Source of the DNA: Chloroflexota bacterium
Lineage (GTDB): Bacteria > Chloroflexota > Anaerolineae > Anaerolineales > Villigracilaceae
Reading direction: 5' to 3'
NCBI GenBank assembly: GCA_013388685.1
Contig: JACAET010000057.1
Location: 1-64,000 of the forward strand
Length of the DNA: 64,000 nucleotides
In this document: positions 31,806-40,354 of the stretch, one piece after another
Position numbering within the stretch: the stretch's first letter is position 1
How the letters are laid out: each line of letters starts with the position of its first letter
The notes under the pieces: generated by a model
The model's database searches: none
What the model saw: the letters and a program-made list of their open reading frames with translations, nothing else
What the model was told of the DNA's origin: nothing
Made by a program: the position numbers and the translations under genes

Positions 31806-32930
31806 TTAACGGAAGGGCGGCGCGTAAAGCAGTCCGCCGTCGGTATACAGGCTGTTGTATCCGCGCGGAATATAGGTCGGCGTATCGGGACCCAAATTGC
31901 GGTTGTATACTTCCTCGTAATTGCCAACGAGTTTGAAGATGTAGTACGCCCAGTCGTTAGTAAGACCAAGTTTCAAGCCCAGATCGCCCTCCAGCCCCAG
32001 CAGACGCTTGACCTCCGGTGCGGTGGCGCTGGCTTTGACGCTGTCCACATTGGCGGAGGTAATATTAAACTCTTCGCCTGCAAACAGTGCAAAGACCGTC
32101 CATTGGGCGATATCGAACCATTGGTCGTCGCCATGACGAACCAGTGGTCCAAGGGGTTCCTTGGACATGGTGACGTCGAGAATAACATGGGCAGATGGAT
32201 CAGCCAGGACGGTGCGGCGCGCCACCAAGCCGGATTTGTCGGTAGTCACGCCGTCGCAACGACCCTCAGAGTAAGCCGCAAAGGTGGAATCGGCATCGTC
32301 GAAGACTGCAGGCGTGTAGGAGACGCCCAAAGCCGCCATGACATCAGCAAGATTCAGTTCAGTGGTCGTCCCCGTCTGGACGCAGATGGTGCCACCTTCC
32401 AGGTCTTGCAGGGTGGTGACACCGCTATCCTTCGGCACCATCATTCCTTGACCGTCGTAGAAAGTGGTGTGAACGAAGTTGTTCCCAAGCTCAGTATCCC
32501 GAACGGTGGACCAGGTGGTATTGCGACTGAGGATGTCAATCTCGCCGGATTGCAAGGCAGTGAAACGTTCGGCGGCGGTCACCGGGCGGAATTCCACCTT
32601 GGTTGCATCGCCGAAAATGGCGGCGGCCAGAGCGCGGCAGTAATCCACGTCAAAACCGGAGAAATTACCGTTGGCATCCACATAGCCAAAACCTGGGACT
32701 TGCGAGTTGACGCCGCAAATCAGAGCGCCGCGGGCTTTGACAGTTTCGAGCGTCACGCCATAGCCGGTCGGCGCAACAACCACCGGCGCGGCAGGTGCGA
32801 CAACGGTTACAACGACGGTTTCTTTTACAGTGACGGTCTGCCCGGGCGCGGGCGTTGCGGCTCCGCCGCAGGCGGCAAGTACAAGGCTTGCAACAATCAA
32901 CATCCCCGTGAACGCAAACAACTTACGCAT
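31806..32930 (-). CDS. aapJ: Amino-acid ABC transporter substrate-binding lipoprotein
   Basis: The 374-residue protein has a lipobox (L-V-L-A-A-C-G-G) after a 20-residue signal and a short Ala/Pro/Val spacer. Residues about 60-300 form a type II periplasmic-binding fold of the AapJ/BztA family: L-I-C-G-V-N-S-Q-V-P-G-F-G, F-S-G-F-D-V-D-Y-C-R-A-L-A-A-A, N-T-T-W-S-T-V-R-D and C-V-Q-T-G-T-T-T-E-L. It captures amino acids outside the membrane and feeds AapQM. First gene of the operon; AGGAGGA precedes the ATG. Lipid anchoring rather than a free periplasmic form fits a cell without, or with an atypical, outer membrane. Confidence 0.93.
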   Translation of the reverse strand: MRKLFAFTGMLIVASLVLAACGGAATPAPGQTVTVKETVVVTVVAPAAPVVVAPTGYGVTLETVKARGALICGVNSQVPGFGYVDANGNFSGFDVDYCRALAAAIFGDATKVEFRPVTAAERFTALQSGEIDILSRNTTWSTVRDTELGNNFVHTTFYDGQGMMVPKDSGVTTLQDLEGGTICVQTGTTTELNLADVMAALGVSYTPAVFDDADSTFAAYSEGRCDGVTTDKSGLVARRTVLADPSAHVILDVTMSKEPLGPLVRHGDDQWFDIAQWTVFALFAGEEFNITSANVDSVKASATAPEVKRLLGLEGDLGLKLGLTNDWAYYIFKLVGNYEEVYNRNLGPDTPTYIPRGYNSLYTDGGLLYAPPFR

Positions 32931-33139
32931 GTTCTCCTCCTTAGAGAAATTTGGTTGATCAACTTGCCTTCATTGTATAAACCTGTCCAAGAGTATCTAC
33001 GCCATTCACCTCCTTATTATGAATTTGTTTCTCATATCAGCGCTTCAGGAGAGCGGCATGCTCTATCGCTGGCTTTGCATGCCATACAAAGAGCGCACAC
33101 TACGCGAGGCTTTCGTTATCTGTTGATTATAGCAAAAAA

Positions 33140-33395
33140 CATCGGGATGGAACACCATGGCGAGAATCCCCACGCCCGACATGACCTCGATGAACGAGTC
33201 CACTCCAAAACCAAAAAGGGTCAGCGATTCATTGGAAAAGCCAAAAAGGACCAAGATGAGTCCCTCCAAAAGATTGTACCCAATGGTAAACACTGCCAGC
33301 CATAAGGCAAAATTCCAATATCGGTTTGCGTATGCCTGTGTTGAAATAGTCTTGGCATCTCCCGGATTTACCGGCGGGTTATATCATATTTTGTT
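33140..33395 (-). pseudogene. Remnant of a cation-efflux (CDF) family transporter
   Basis: On the minus strand, codons from about 33395 to 33155 spell A-K-T-I-S-T-Q-A-Y-A-N-R-Y-W-N-F-A then L-A-V-F-T-I-G-Y-N-L-L-E-G-L and E-S-L-T-L-F-G-F-G-V-D-S-F-I-E-V-M-S-G-V-G-I. This is the first two helices of a small cation diffusion facilitator (the F-G-F-G-x-D-S-x-I-E segment carries the metal-site aspartate). No proper start is present, a stop lies just before it, and the similarity ends after the second helix; the rest of the gene is missing. It is read as a decayed fragment in the 558-bp gap between aapJ and the cupredoxin gene. The remainder of this gap shows no gene. Confidence 0.65.
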
Positions 33396-33489
33396 ACGGA
33401 TATATCCCCAAAAAGGTGACATTTATCCATTGAATCCAAATATTGCCGGAACTATAGTGAATTCAAATTTATTCAGAGGAGAATATACA

Positions 33490-33900
33490 ATGAAAAAACA
33501 CTTCACGTTTGTCCTTCTGCTGTCTGCTTTTGCGCTGATTCTCGCAGCCTGCGGCGGCGGCGGATCCTCCACCACCATCAACGTGACCATGACCGATTTC
33601 CATTTCGAGCCAATGGAATTCACCGTCCCGGCCGGGGAGGAAATCACCGTCAATGCCGTCAACAACGGCGCGGTGGAACATGAATTCGTCATCTTCAAAC
33701 TCGGCACCGACGCCGGGGAAAAATTTGGCGATGAAGACGAAGAGAACATCTATTGGGAAGTGGAGGTCATGCCCGGTCAATCCGTCACGACCACATTCAC
33801 GGCGCCCACCGAGCCCGGTGAATATTACGTCACCTGCGGTATCGAGGGTCACTTGGAAGCAGGCATGAACGCCAAATTGACTGTCGTGGCGGGCGATTAA
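33490..33900 (+). CDS. Cupredoxin-domain copper lipoprotein
   Basis: The 136-residue protein has a lipobox (L-I-L-A-A-C-G-G, Cys21) and then a plastocyanin-like beta sandwich. The four type 1 copper ligands are in place: His64 (V-E-H-E-F), Cys116, His121 and Met126 in C-G-I-E-G-H-L-E-A-G-M. It is likely a membrane-tethered electron carrier or copper-binding protein outside the cell. GAGGAGA precedes the ATG. A dissimilar acidic loop (F-G-D-E-D-E-E-N) lies between the first histidine and the cysteine loop. Partner oxidase is not in the window. Confidence 0.87.
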   Translation: MKKHFTFVLLLSAFALILAACGGGGSSTTINVTMTDFHFEPMEFTVPAGEEITVNAVNNGAVEHEFVIFKLGTDAGEKFGDEDEENIYWEVEVMPGQSVTTTFTAPTEPGEYYVTCGIEGHLEAGMNAKLTVVAGD

Positions 33901-33942
33901 ACCCGGGAACTTGGGAGGGTTCAAGCTTCCCCAGTTCTTGAT

Positions 33943-33955
33943 TACAATGGGGGTA
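33943..33955 (+). promoter_or_regulatory. -10 box positioned for a leaderless rRNA methyltransferase mRNA
   Basis: TACAAT at 33943-33948 predicts a start at 33955, the A of the ATG. Confidence 0.45.
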
Positions 33956-34734
33956 TGAAAAAGCCATTGATTGCCAGTTTGAGCAACCCGCTCGTCAAAC
34001 AGGCTCGCGCCTTGCGTCAGAAGAAGGCGCGGCGGGAGAGTGGGTTGTTTCTTGTGGAAGGCATCCATCACGTGGGCGAAGTCATCGAAGCGGGATGGGA
34101 GGTGGAGACCGTGCTCTACGCGCCCGACCTGCTCACAAGCCGATTTGCCCACGAAGTGATCTCCCGCCTCCCTGTCCCGCCTCAACCTGTCACCCCGCAA
34201 GTGATGGAATCCATCGCCGACAAGGAAAACCCGCAGGGCATCCTTGCGATTGTCCGCCAGCGGCAGACCCGCCTAAACGATCTGCGGAATGTGCGCCATG
34301 CGGTTGCGCTGGTCTCCCCGCAGGACCCGGGCAATGTCGGCACCATTTTGCGGACGATGGACGGCGCAGGCGTAGAGGCCATGTTCCTGCTGGAGGGAGG
34401 CGTGGAACTCTATCATCCCTCTGTTGTACGCTCCAGCATGGGAGCATTATTCTGGAAACCCGTTATTCAAACCTCCTTTAATGAGTTTGTCACATGGGCG
34501 CGCCAGCGGAAGTTTCAAATCATTGGCACGTCAGCGCACGGCGAGGTGGAATATCAGACGTTAGTGCCTTCCCCCTCCTGGGTTGTGGTGATGGGCAACG
34601 AACAAAAGGGGCTTTCACGCGAACATCTGGATGCCTGCGAGGTCACAGTGTCCATGCCCATGCGGGGACGCGCCAGCTCGTTGAACCTGTCCGTTGCGGC
34701 GGGAGTGCTACTGTACCAGTTTACAAGGGATTGA
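33955..34734 (+). CDS. TrmH/SpoU family RNA 2'-O-methyltransferase
   Basis: The 259-residue protein has an N-terminal substrate-binding domain (S-N-P-L-V-K-Q-A-R-A-L-R-Q-K-K-A-R-R) and a C-terminal SPOUT knot with the three motifs: motif 1 D-P-G-N-V-G-T-I-L-R-T, motif 2 V-M-G-N-E-Q-K-G-L, motif 3 V-S-M-P-M-R-G-R-A-S-S-L-N-L-S-V-A. It methylates ribose in rRNA or tRNA using SAM; the N-terminal domain suggests 23S rRNA (YsgA/RlmB-like). Exact position is unknown. It forms its own unit after the cupredoxin gene. Confidence 0.9.
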   Translation: MKKPLIASLSNPLVKQARALRQKKARRESGLFLVEGIHHVGEVIEAGWEVETVLYAPDLLTSRFAHEVISRLPVPPQPVTPQVMESIADKENPQGILAIVRQRQTRLNDLRNVRHAVALVSPQDPGNVGTILRTMDGAGVEAMFLLEGGVELYHPSVVRSSMGALFWKPVIQTSFNEFVTWARQRKFQIIGTSAHGEVEYQTLVPSPSWVVVMGNEQKGLSREHLDACEVTVSMPMRGRASSLNLSVAAGVLLYQFTRD

Positions 34735-34810
34735 GGAAAAATCCTACGGGGGATGGTCATCCGGCAGAATAAAAACCGATGGTATGCAATTTATGCAAAA
34801 CTCCAAAAAT

Positions 34811-34852
34811 TTGACCGCTGACGGCAGATTGTGATCGGTGGTCAGCGGTCAA
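34811..34852. repeat. TTGACCGCTGAC inverted repeat
   Basis: TTGACCGCTGAC (34811-34822) and GTCAGCGGTCAA (34841-34852) are exact inverse complements, spacer 18 bases. It lies between the convergent rRNA methyltransferase and DUF1540-like genes in a spacer that holds nothing else recognisable and may act as a transcript end. Confidence 0.65.
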
Positions 34853-34968
34853 AAGCAGACTAACGAATGATTTTGCGTAAATTCAATTAAACAAAACGCT
34901 CACACCGAACATGACCGGCATGAGCGTGTCGCATGGAGATCGTTCATGCAATCGGGCGGCATACCTCG

Positions 34969-35184
34969 CTAGAAATCGTCTTCGTCTTCATCCCAAAGCT
35001 CGTCCTCTTCCTCTTCCTCGTCCTCCCAATCCAATTCGTCTTCTTCTTCCCATTCTTCTTCCGCTTCGTCGGACGGGGAGTAGGTATTGCATCCGGCGTC
35101 CGGGTCGATCTCCACCGCCGCGGCGCTGCAATACCCTTCGTCCAGAAATACACAATCTGAGTAATGACACTTGATGCGGGGCAT
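34969..35184 (-). CDS. Small DUF1540-like cysteine protein with acidic tail
   Basis: The 71-residue protein opens M-P-R-I-K-C-H-Y-S-D-C and has four cysteines (6, 11, 19, 32) in the pattern C-x4-C-x7-C-x12-C, which fits DUF1540-like metal-binding modules. Residues 40-71 are almost entirely Asp and Glu with some Trp. Its ribosome binding site (GGAGG) is formed by the last codons of the VKOR gene, which ends directly before it, so the two are translated together. Function is unknown; a zinc site and an acidic contact surface are the visible properties. Confidence 0.78.
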   Translation of the reverse strand: MPRIKCHYSDCVFLDEGYCSAAAVEIDPDAGCNTYSPSDEAEEEWEEEDELDWEDEEEEEDELWDEDEDDF

Positions 35185-35625
35185 TCATTCCTCCTGATGA
35201 ATTTGGGGTTGTCGTATCACACGGATGATCGAAACGATAAAGATGGCGGTCATGACGATCTGTGAAGCCACACAGAAGGGACAGAGCGCCTTTAGGATGG
35301 CAATCTCCACGTAGATCAGCCAAAGCGTGAACAGAAAGCCGATCAACGAAACGCCGAAGAGCATCATACTCCCATTCTGTTCGAAAAATTCGTTTCGGCG
35401 TTCGAGCCCATGAATGCCGAGAATAACCGCATAACCGATCACGCCAATCAAAGCCACAGGCACGCCGTTGATCTCCGAGTAGCGGCTGGCGTTGACCGTG
35501 CTGCAATCGCCCGAGCCCAGGCACATGCTCTCGTTGGTGGTGATTTTATAGATGGTCATATAGATCGAAACGAGCAGACCCAGCAGAGCGAGCGCAATCG
35601 TGACGTTCCCAAGACGTTTATCCAT
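35185..35625 (-). CDS. Vitamin K epoxide reductase (VKOR) family membrane protein
   Basis: The 146-residue protein has four transmembrane helices, the loop cysteine pair C-L-G-S-G-D-C (35, 41) and the active-site C-P-F-C (115, 118). S/T-V-N and G-V-P-V-A-L-I-G-V after the loop are VKOR hallmarks. Bacterial VKOR reoxidises a DsbA-like oxidase by passing electrons to quinone, forming disulfides in exported proteins. No thioredoxin-like domain is fused here. It is co-transcribed with the DUF1540-like gene and follows moeA by six bases. Confidence 0.9.
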   Translation of the reverse strand: MDKRLGNVTIALALLGLLVSIYMTIYKITTNESMCLGSGDCSTVNASRYSEINGVPVALIGVIGYAVILGIHGLERRNEFFEQNGSMMLFGVSLIGFLFTLWLIYVEIAILKALCPFCVASQIVMTAIFIVSIIRVIRQPQIHQEE

Positions 35626-35631
35626 GTTTCC

Positions 35632-36888
35632 TCATAACAACCAGGCATTCACTTCCCGACCAGCAGGCACGCATTTTACACCAGCGGGAATGATTAGTAA
35701 AGCGTTCGCCTGGACCAGCGATAGAAGGTTGCCCGATCCCTGATGACCGGTCAATCGCGCGAGGTAACGCCCCTCCTCCTCCCGGACGACGGCGCGCAGG
35801 TAACTTTCCCGTCCATCGGATATGATTGTCTCCTCGCTGATCACGCGGACGCTCCGATGCGGCTCCACGCGCGCCTTCAGCCCGTCTCCGGCGGGGAAGC
35901 CTCTCAATTTCCCGATGGCGTCGCGCACGAAGACCTCGAACCCCACGAACGCCGAAACCGGGTTGCCCGGCAAGCCAATGAAGGGTGTATTCCTGTATTC
36001 GCCAAAAGCAAGCGGTTTGCCGGGGCGCATGTTCACGCGCCAGAAGGTTAAACTGCCGTTGGATTCGACGACTTCCTTGACGAAATCAAACGCCCCCACG
36101 CTCACTCCAGCGGAGGACAGCAGCAGGTCAACACGGCGCGAAACCGCCCGTTCGAGCAATTCATGGACCGACTCGTAGGTGTCTTTGGCGATGCCGAGCA
36201 TCAAAACCTCCGCGCCCGCGCTTTCGACCAGGGAGGCAAGCATGTAGGAGTTCGAGTCGTGAATCTTTCCCGTTTCGAGCGGCGCGTCTGCCTCCACCAA
36301 TTCGTCCCCCGAGGAGAGCAGGGCGACGAGCGGCTTTTTGTGCACTTCCACCTCGGCGAATCCGAGCATTGCCAGCAAGCCGATATCCTGCGCACGGAGG
36401 AGGTCTCCTTTTCTCAACACCGTATCGCCGATACGCACATCCATGCCGCGCCGGCGAACGTTTTCTCCGGATTTGATGGTTTTCTCGAAGGAGATGGTTG
36501 GGGGGATGGCTGTGCCGGGCGAGCGGTCATGGAAGTCGGTCTCTTCGACGGGAATGACCGCGTCGGCGCCCTGGGGTATTGGCGCGCCGGTCATGATGCG
36601 CGCCGCTTCACCGGGCGCGAGAGTCATCGTCGGTGTGGACCCGGCTGGAATATCGGCGACCACGCGCAAGGTCACGCGCGAGGCGGGAGCGGCGCCGGAT
36701 GTATCCTCTGCGCGTACGGCAAATCCGTCCATGGAGGAGTTGTCGAAAAGAGGTAAATCCTGCACCGCTACGATGTCCGCCGCGAGGACGCGGTTGGCGC
36801 AGGCGGCAAGGGGGATTCTTTCCGTACCGGCGGGAACGAGACGCGCAAGCATCGCTTCACGCGCCTGATCAACACTCAATAGGGACAT
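35632..36888 (-). CDS. moeA: Molybdopterin molybdotransferase
   Basis: The 418-residue protein has the MoeA layout: domain with F-D-N-S-S-M-D-G-F-A-V-R, the M-T-G-A-P-I-P motif, the P-R-I/V-equivalent G-D-T-V-L-R-K-G-D-L, and the MoaB-like fold with S-S-G-D-E-L-V, S-S-A-G-V-S-V-G (ligation loop) and L-P-G-N-P-V-S-A-F-V (GNP loop). It inserts molybdate into adenylylated molybdopterin, so the cell has molybdenum enzymes. Other Moco genes are not in the window. MoeA, VKOR and the DUF1540-like gene follow each other within a few bases, which suggests one operon. Confidence 0.93.
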   Translation of the reverse strand: MSLLSVDQAREAMLARLVPAGTERIPLAACANRVLAADIVAVQDLPLFDNSSMDGFAVRAEDTSGAAPASRVTLRVVADIPAGSTPTMTLAPGEAARIMTGAPIPQGADAVIPVEETDFHDRSPGTAIPPTISFEKTIKSGENVRRRGMDVRIGDTVLRKGDLLRAQDIGLLAMLGFAEVEVHKKPLVALLSSGDELVEADAPLETGKIHDSNSYMLASLVESAGAEVLMLGIAKDTYESVHELLERAVSRRVDLLLSSAGVSVGAFDFVKEVVESNGSLTFWRVNMRPGKPLAFGEYRNTPFIGLPGNPVSAFVGFEVFVRDAIGKLRGFPAGDGLKARVEPHRSVRVISEETIISDGRESYLRAVVREEEGRYLARLTGHQGSGNLLSLVQANALLIIPAGVKCVPAGREVNAWLL

Positions 36889-36936
36889 GGCGTTTATCCA
36901 ATCTTCGTTCGAGAATTCAACATGGCAAATCGTACA

Positions 36937-39162
36937 TCACCCGGGTTTGACACGGTGCGCTTCCATCACGTTGGGCAGGCTTTCGATGCGGGTCAGAATG
37001 CGGCTGAGTTGGTCGAGACTTTTGACTTCAATGACCAGTTTGATTACGGCAAGCGTGCGGTTGAAACTGACGGATACGTCACCGATATTCACGCCTTCGC
37101 TATCGAGCAAGGTAGAGATGTCGCCCATCAATCCCTGGCGGTCATAGGCTTTGACCTGGATCGGTATGGGGAAGGTACTTTCCACTTTGCCCCAATCCAC
37201 CTGCAAGAGACGTTCCTTGTCCTTTCGGCGGAGGACGTTGGGGCAGTCCTGCCGGTGGATGGTGGCGCCGCGACCGCGGGTGATGTACCCCACGATCTGA
37301 TCGCCCGGCATGGGGTTGCAGCATTTTGCCATTTGCGAGAGCAAACCCTTTAATCCGACGACTTCGACTTTATCGGTGCTGGCGGTTTCCTTGGTTTGGG
37401 CGCCCGGCAGAAGCACATCGGCGCTTTCCTCGGTTTCAGAGAAGCGGCGGATGACGCGACTGATGGACAGGTCGCCGCATCCGAGGGCGATGAACAGTTC
37501 GTCGGGAGTTTTGAAGCCGAGATCGCGCGCAATGGTTTCGAAATTCATTTCGGTAATGCCCAGGCGTTGCAGTTCGCGTTCGAGCGTGGCGCGTCCTTGG
37601 GAGAGGTTTTGCTCATCCTCCTGTTTCTTGAACCACAGTTTGATCTTGGAACGGGCGCGCTGGGTTTTGACCAGCCCCAGATTGGGATTCAACCAGTCGC
37701 GGCTTGGACCTCCCCGCTTCGCCGTCAGGATTTCGACCTGGTCGCCGGTCTTCAATTCCTGATACAGGGGGACGAGTTTTCCGTTGACGCGCGCGCCCCG
37801 GCAGCGGTGACCGATGTCGGTGTGGACGTGGTAAGCGAAGTCAATGGGGGTCGAACCGGCGGCGAGGTCGATGATGTCGCCGCGCGGGGTGAAGACGTAG
37901 ACGCGGTCCTGGAATACGTCGGTCTTCATGCCTTCCACGAATTCCTGCGCGTCGCTCACCTCCGAACGCCATTCCATCATACGGCGAATCCAGTTGATGC
38001 GGTCTTCGTACACCTTGTCGGAACTGCCTCCGCCCTCTTTGTAACGCCAGTGAGAGGCGATGCCGTATTCCGCGTTCATGTGCATTTCCGGCGTGCGGAT
38101 CTGCACCTCCAGCGGGCGCTTGTCGTCGTAAATGACCGCCGTGTGAAGGGACTGATAGAAATTATCCTTGGGAGCGGCAATGTAGTCGTCGAATTCACCG
38201 GGGATGGGACGCCAGTGGGTGTGAATGACGCCGAGGGCGGCGTAACAGGAAGGGATATCGGGAACAATCAGACGAACCGCCCGCACATCGCGAACGAGAT
38301 CGAACGGCTTGCCTTTTTGCGTCATTTTTTTGTAGATGGAATAGATATGTTTGGGGCGCCCACTGATTTCGGCACGGATATTGTTTTTGGCGAGAAGTTT
38401 GCCGAGTTTTTCGGTGATGAGTTTGATCTTCGCCTCGCGCTCGGGACGTTTTTCCTTGAGTTGCGCTGCGATTTCGCGGTACTTCTCCGGGTTGACGTAA
38501 CGGAAGCCGAGGTCCTCCAGTTCCCATTTGATCTGCCAGATGCCCAGCCGGTTGGCGAGCGGCGCAAAAATGTCAAGCGTTTCCCTGGCGATACGTCTTT
38601 GCTTTTCCGGGGGGATGTGGTGAAGCGTCCGCATGTTATGAAGGCGGTCCGCCAGTTTGATGAGCACCACGCGCACATCTTCACCCATGGCAAGAAAGGT
38701 CTTTCGCAGGGTTTCCGATTTCAGGTCCTGTTTGCGTTGTTTGGCGGGTTCGGTTTCCCCTTCCGGCGGGTTCGAACCGTTGCCGTGATTGCCAGAGGCA
38801 TGCTGGTCGCCGCGCGACACGCGGGGCAGGTTGGTGAGTTTGGTCACGCCGTTGACCAGATTCGCAACGGTATCCCCAAAATCCCGGCGGAGATCGTCCA
38901 AGGTGACCGAGGTATCCTCGACAGTATCGTGCAGGAGTCCCGCCGCGACGACTTCGGGCGGGACGCTGAGTTCCGCGAGGATGCTTGCCACAGCAATGCA
39001 ATGCGTGATGTATGCCTCACCCGATTGACGTTTTTGACCCTCGTGCGCCTGCTCCGCCACGCGGTAGGCGCGCTGGATTAACTCCCGGTCTGCCACTGTG
39101 TAACGGTCGGGGAGTTGTTCCATCAACTTTTCAAGGGTGACGATCTTGAAGGAATCCTGCAT
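36937..39162 (-). CDS. rel: RelA/SpoT-type (p)ppGpp synthetase/hydrolase
   Basis: The 741-residue protein has the order HD hydrolase (about 40-200; L-L-H-D-T-V-E-D-T), synthetase (about 240-390; I-Y-K-K-M, Y-Q-S-L-H-T-A-V), TGS (about 410-475) and C-terminal ACT (about 660-735; V-K-A-Y-D-R-Q-G-L-M). It makes and breaks the alarmone (p)ppGpp in response to starvation. The hydrolase motif H-D-x-x-E-D is intact, but the synthetase has E-F-D-D-Y-I, which in characterised enzymes marks the RelA type, not the R-x-K-D of bifunctional Rel proteins. An Asn/Gly/Ser-rich insertion lies near residue 125-145 within the HD domain. Confidence 0.94.
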   Translation of the reverse strand: MQDSFKIVTLEKLMEQLPDRYTVADRELIQRAYRVAEQAHEGQKRQSGEAYITHCIAVASILAELSVPPEVVAAGLLHDTVEDTSVTLDDLRRDFGDTVANLVNGVTKLTNLPRVSRGDQHASGNHGNGSNPPEGETEPAKQRKQDLKSETLRKTFLAMGEDVRVVLIKLADRLHNMRTLHHIPPEKQRRIARETLDIFAPLANRLGIWQIKWELEDLGFRYVNPEKYREIAAQLKEKRPEREAKIKLITEKLGKLLAKNNIRAEISGRPKHIYSIYKKMTQKGKPFDLVRDVRAVRLIVPDIPSCYAALGVIHTHWRPIPGEFDDYIAAPKDNFYQSLHTAVIYDDKRPLEVQIRTPEMHMNAEYGIASHWRYKEGGGSSDKVYEDRINWIRRMMEWRSEVSDAQEFVEGMKTDVFQDRVYVFTPRGDIIDLAAGSTPIDFAYHVHTDIGHRCRGARVNGKLVPLYQELKTGDQVEILTAKRGGPSRDWLNPNLGLVKTQRARSKIKLWFKKQEDEQNLSQGRATLERELQRLGITEMNFETIARDLGFKTPDELFIALGCGDLSISRVIRRFSETEESADVLLPGAQTKETASTDKVEVVGLKGLLSQMAKCCNPMPGDQIVGYITRGRGATIHRQDCPNVLRRKDKERLLQVDWGKVESTFPIPIQVKAYDRQGLMGDISTLLDSEGVNIGDVSVSFNRTLAVIKLVIEVKSLDQLSRILTRIESLPNVMEAHRVKPG

Positions 39163-39251
39163 TTCGATTATTTTACTACGCGGGGATTAAACAAATCAGC
39201 CCTCTGGGCAAGAAGGCGGATTCGGAAACGGTCTTGCGATGATGGCAGGCG

Positions 39252-39704
39252 TTAGAGCGTCTTCAGGAGCGCCTGGCGGCTGTTGCGCAGGCGGTCAGAA
39301 ACGATGGTGGCAATACGGAGCATGATTTTGTAACCGTCGGCGGGGCGCTTTTCCAGAGTTTGCAGGAATTTATCTGCAGGGATGGCGATCAATTCGGAGT
39401 CTTCTTCACAAAAGGCGGAGGCGGTGTAATGATTGGGAGTCACAACACCCGACCACCCCAGGGTCTGATGAGGGCGGTTGACAAACGAAACGGTGACCGA
39501 CTCGGGACGCGAGGTCAGGTTGACGCGCAGGGCGATGCTTCCGCGGACGAGCAGGTGAAGTTTATCCGCCTGTTCGCCTTCGCGAAAAACAAAACCATCC
39601 TTGGGTACAGTGACCATCTGGCTGAAGGCGGCAACGTCCCTCAAAGTCTCCCTGGATACATCCCTGAAAAGATCGAAATCTGCCAGCAGTTCCGGTGTGA
39701 GCAT
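39252..39704 (-). CDS. Stand-alone cyclic-nucleotide-binding domain protein
   Basis: The 150-residue protein consists of one beta-roll: F-R-D-V-S-R-E-T-L-R, P-K-D-G-F-V-F-R-E-G-E-Q-A-D-K-L-H-L-L-V-R-G-S-I-A-L and a C-terminal helix. No helix-turn-helix follows, so it is not a DNA-binding Crp protein. Start at 39704 has GGAGG at spacing 5. Proteins of this kind act as ligand sensors or partners of other proteins; the ligand is unknown. It diverges from ybaK with 54 bases between starts. Confidence 0.82.
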   Translation of the reverse strand: MLTPELLADFDLFRDVSRETLRDVAAFSQMVTVPKDGFVFREGEQADKLHLLVRGSIALRVNLTSRPESVTVSFVNRPHQTLGWSGVVTPNHYTASAFCEEDSELIAIPADKFLQTLEKRPADGYKIMLRIATIVSDRLRNSRQALLKTL

Positions 39705-39740
39705 AACGTCCTCCAAAGCGGTAAAATGGGGTGGTTTCAG

Positions 39741-39746
39741 TATAAC
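39741..39746 (+). promoter_or_regulatory. -10 box before ybaK (leaderless or nearly so)
   Basis: TATAAC at 39741-39746 predicts transcription from about 39753, six bases before the ATG at 39759 and past the ATG at 39747. Confidence 0.4.
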
Positions 39747-39758
39747 ATGGATGCCCCT

Positions 39759-40238
39759 ATGCCCTCCGTGAATAACGTCACCCGTTTTTTGGACTCTCGT
39801 AAGATTGCCTACACCGCCTTCGAGACGCCGCCCGAAAAACTCGGCGCGCTGGAGGTGGCGCATCTTCTCGGCGTGGAACCTGCTACGGTTTTCAAGACAA
39901 TTGTCGTCACCCGCGAAAAGTCGAAGAAACCCTTGCTGGCAGTTGTGCCGGGTCCTGCGAGCGTGGATTTGAAACTGCTTGCCGCGGCGCTGGGCGAAAA
40001 GAAGGTTCACCTGCCCAGTGAGCGCGAAGCCGAACAATTGACCGGCTTGCAAGCGGGCGGCATTTCGCCGCTGGCGCTGATCCACAAGGGCTTTCAGGTG
40101 GTGATCGATTCGTCTGCGCAGAAATTTCCACAAATTCACGTCTCCGGCGGTCAACGCGGGTTGAACCTCCGCCTTTCTCCGCACGACCTCACCCAATTGA
40201 CGAAGGCGCGCTTTGCCGCCATCGCTTCGCCTGCGTAA
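39759..40238 (+). CDS. ybaK: YbaK/EbsC family aminoacyl-tRNA deacylase
   Basis: The 159-residue protein shows the YbaK fold: Y-T-A-F-E-T-P, T-V-F-K-T-I-V-V (catalytic lysine region), V-P-G-P-A-S-V-D-L-K and G-G-I-S-P-L-A-L (G-G-x-S-P motif). Homologues hydrolyse Cys-tRNA(Pro) made in error by prolyl-tRNA synthetase. Of two in-frame ATGs, 39759 is preferred over 39747 because a -10 box ends at 39746. The G-G-x-S-P loop in place places it in the Cys-specific subgroup. Confidence 0.88.
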   Translation: MPSVNNVTRFLDSRKIAYTAFETPPEKLGALEVAHLLGVEPATVFKTIVVTREKSKKPLLAVVPGPASVDLKLLAAALGEKKVHLPSEREAEQLTGLQAGGISPLALIHKGFQVVIDSSAQKFPQIHVSGGQRGLNLRLSPHDLTQLTKARFAAIASPA

Positions 40239-40354
40239 GTCCGTGTTTCCCGTACAGTGTCACCGACTGACACGAATGGGCAAATCCGCGGCATGGCGCC
40301 TGCAGGGGCAATCGCCGGCGAAAGATTGCGAGTAAGGCAACGGTCTGCCTGCTT

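Noticed and set aside
32103..33305. 400-codon plus-strand frame opposite aapJ
   Set aside because: Shadow of the aapJ gene and of the CDF remnant; no start signal or domain.
37396..39081. Long plus-strand open frame antisense to rel
   Set aside because: It mirrors rel codons, lacks a ribosome binding site and its product has no recognisable fold; the minus-strand Rel domains are certain.
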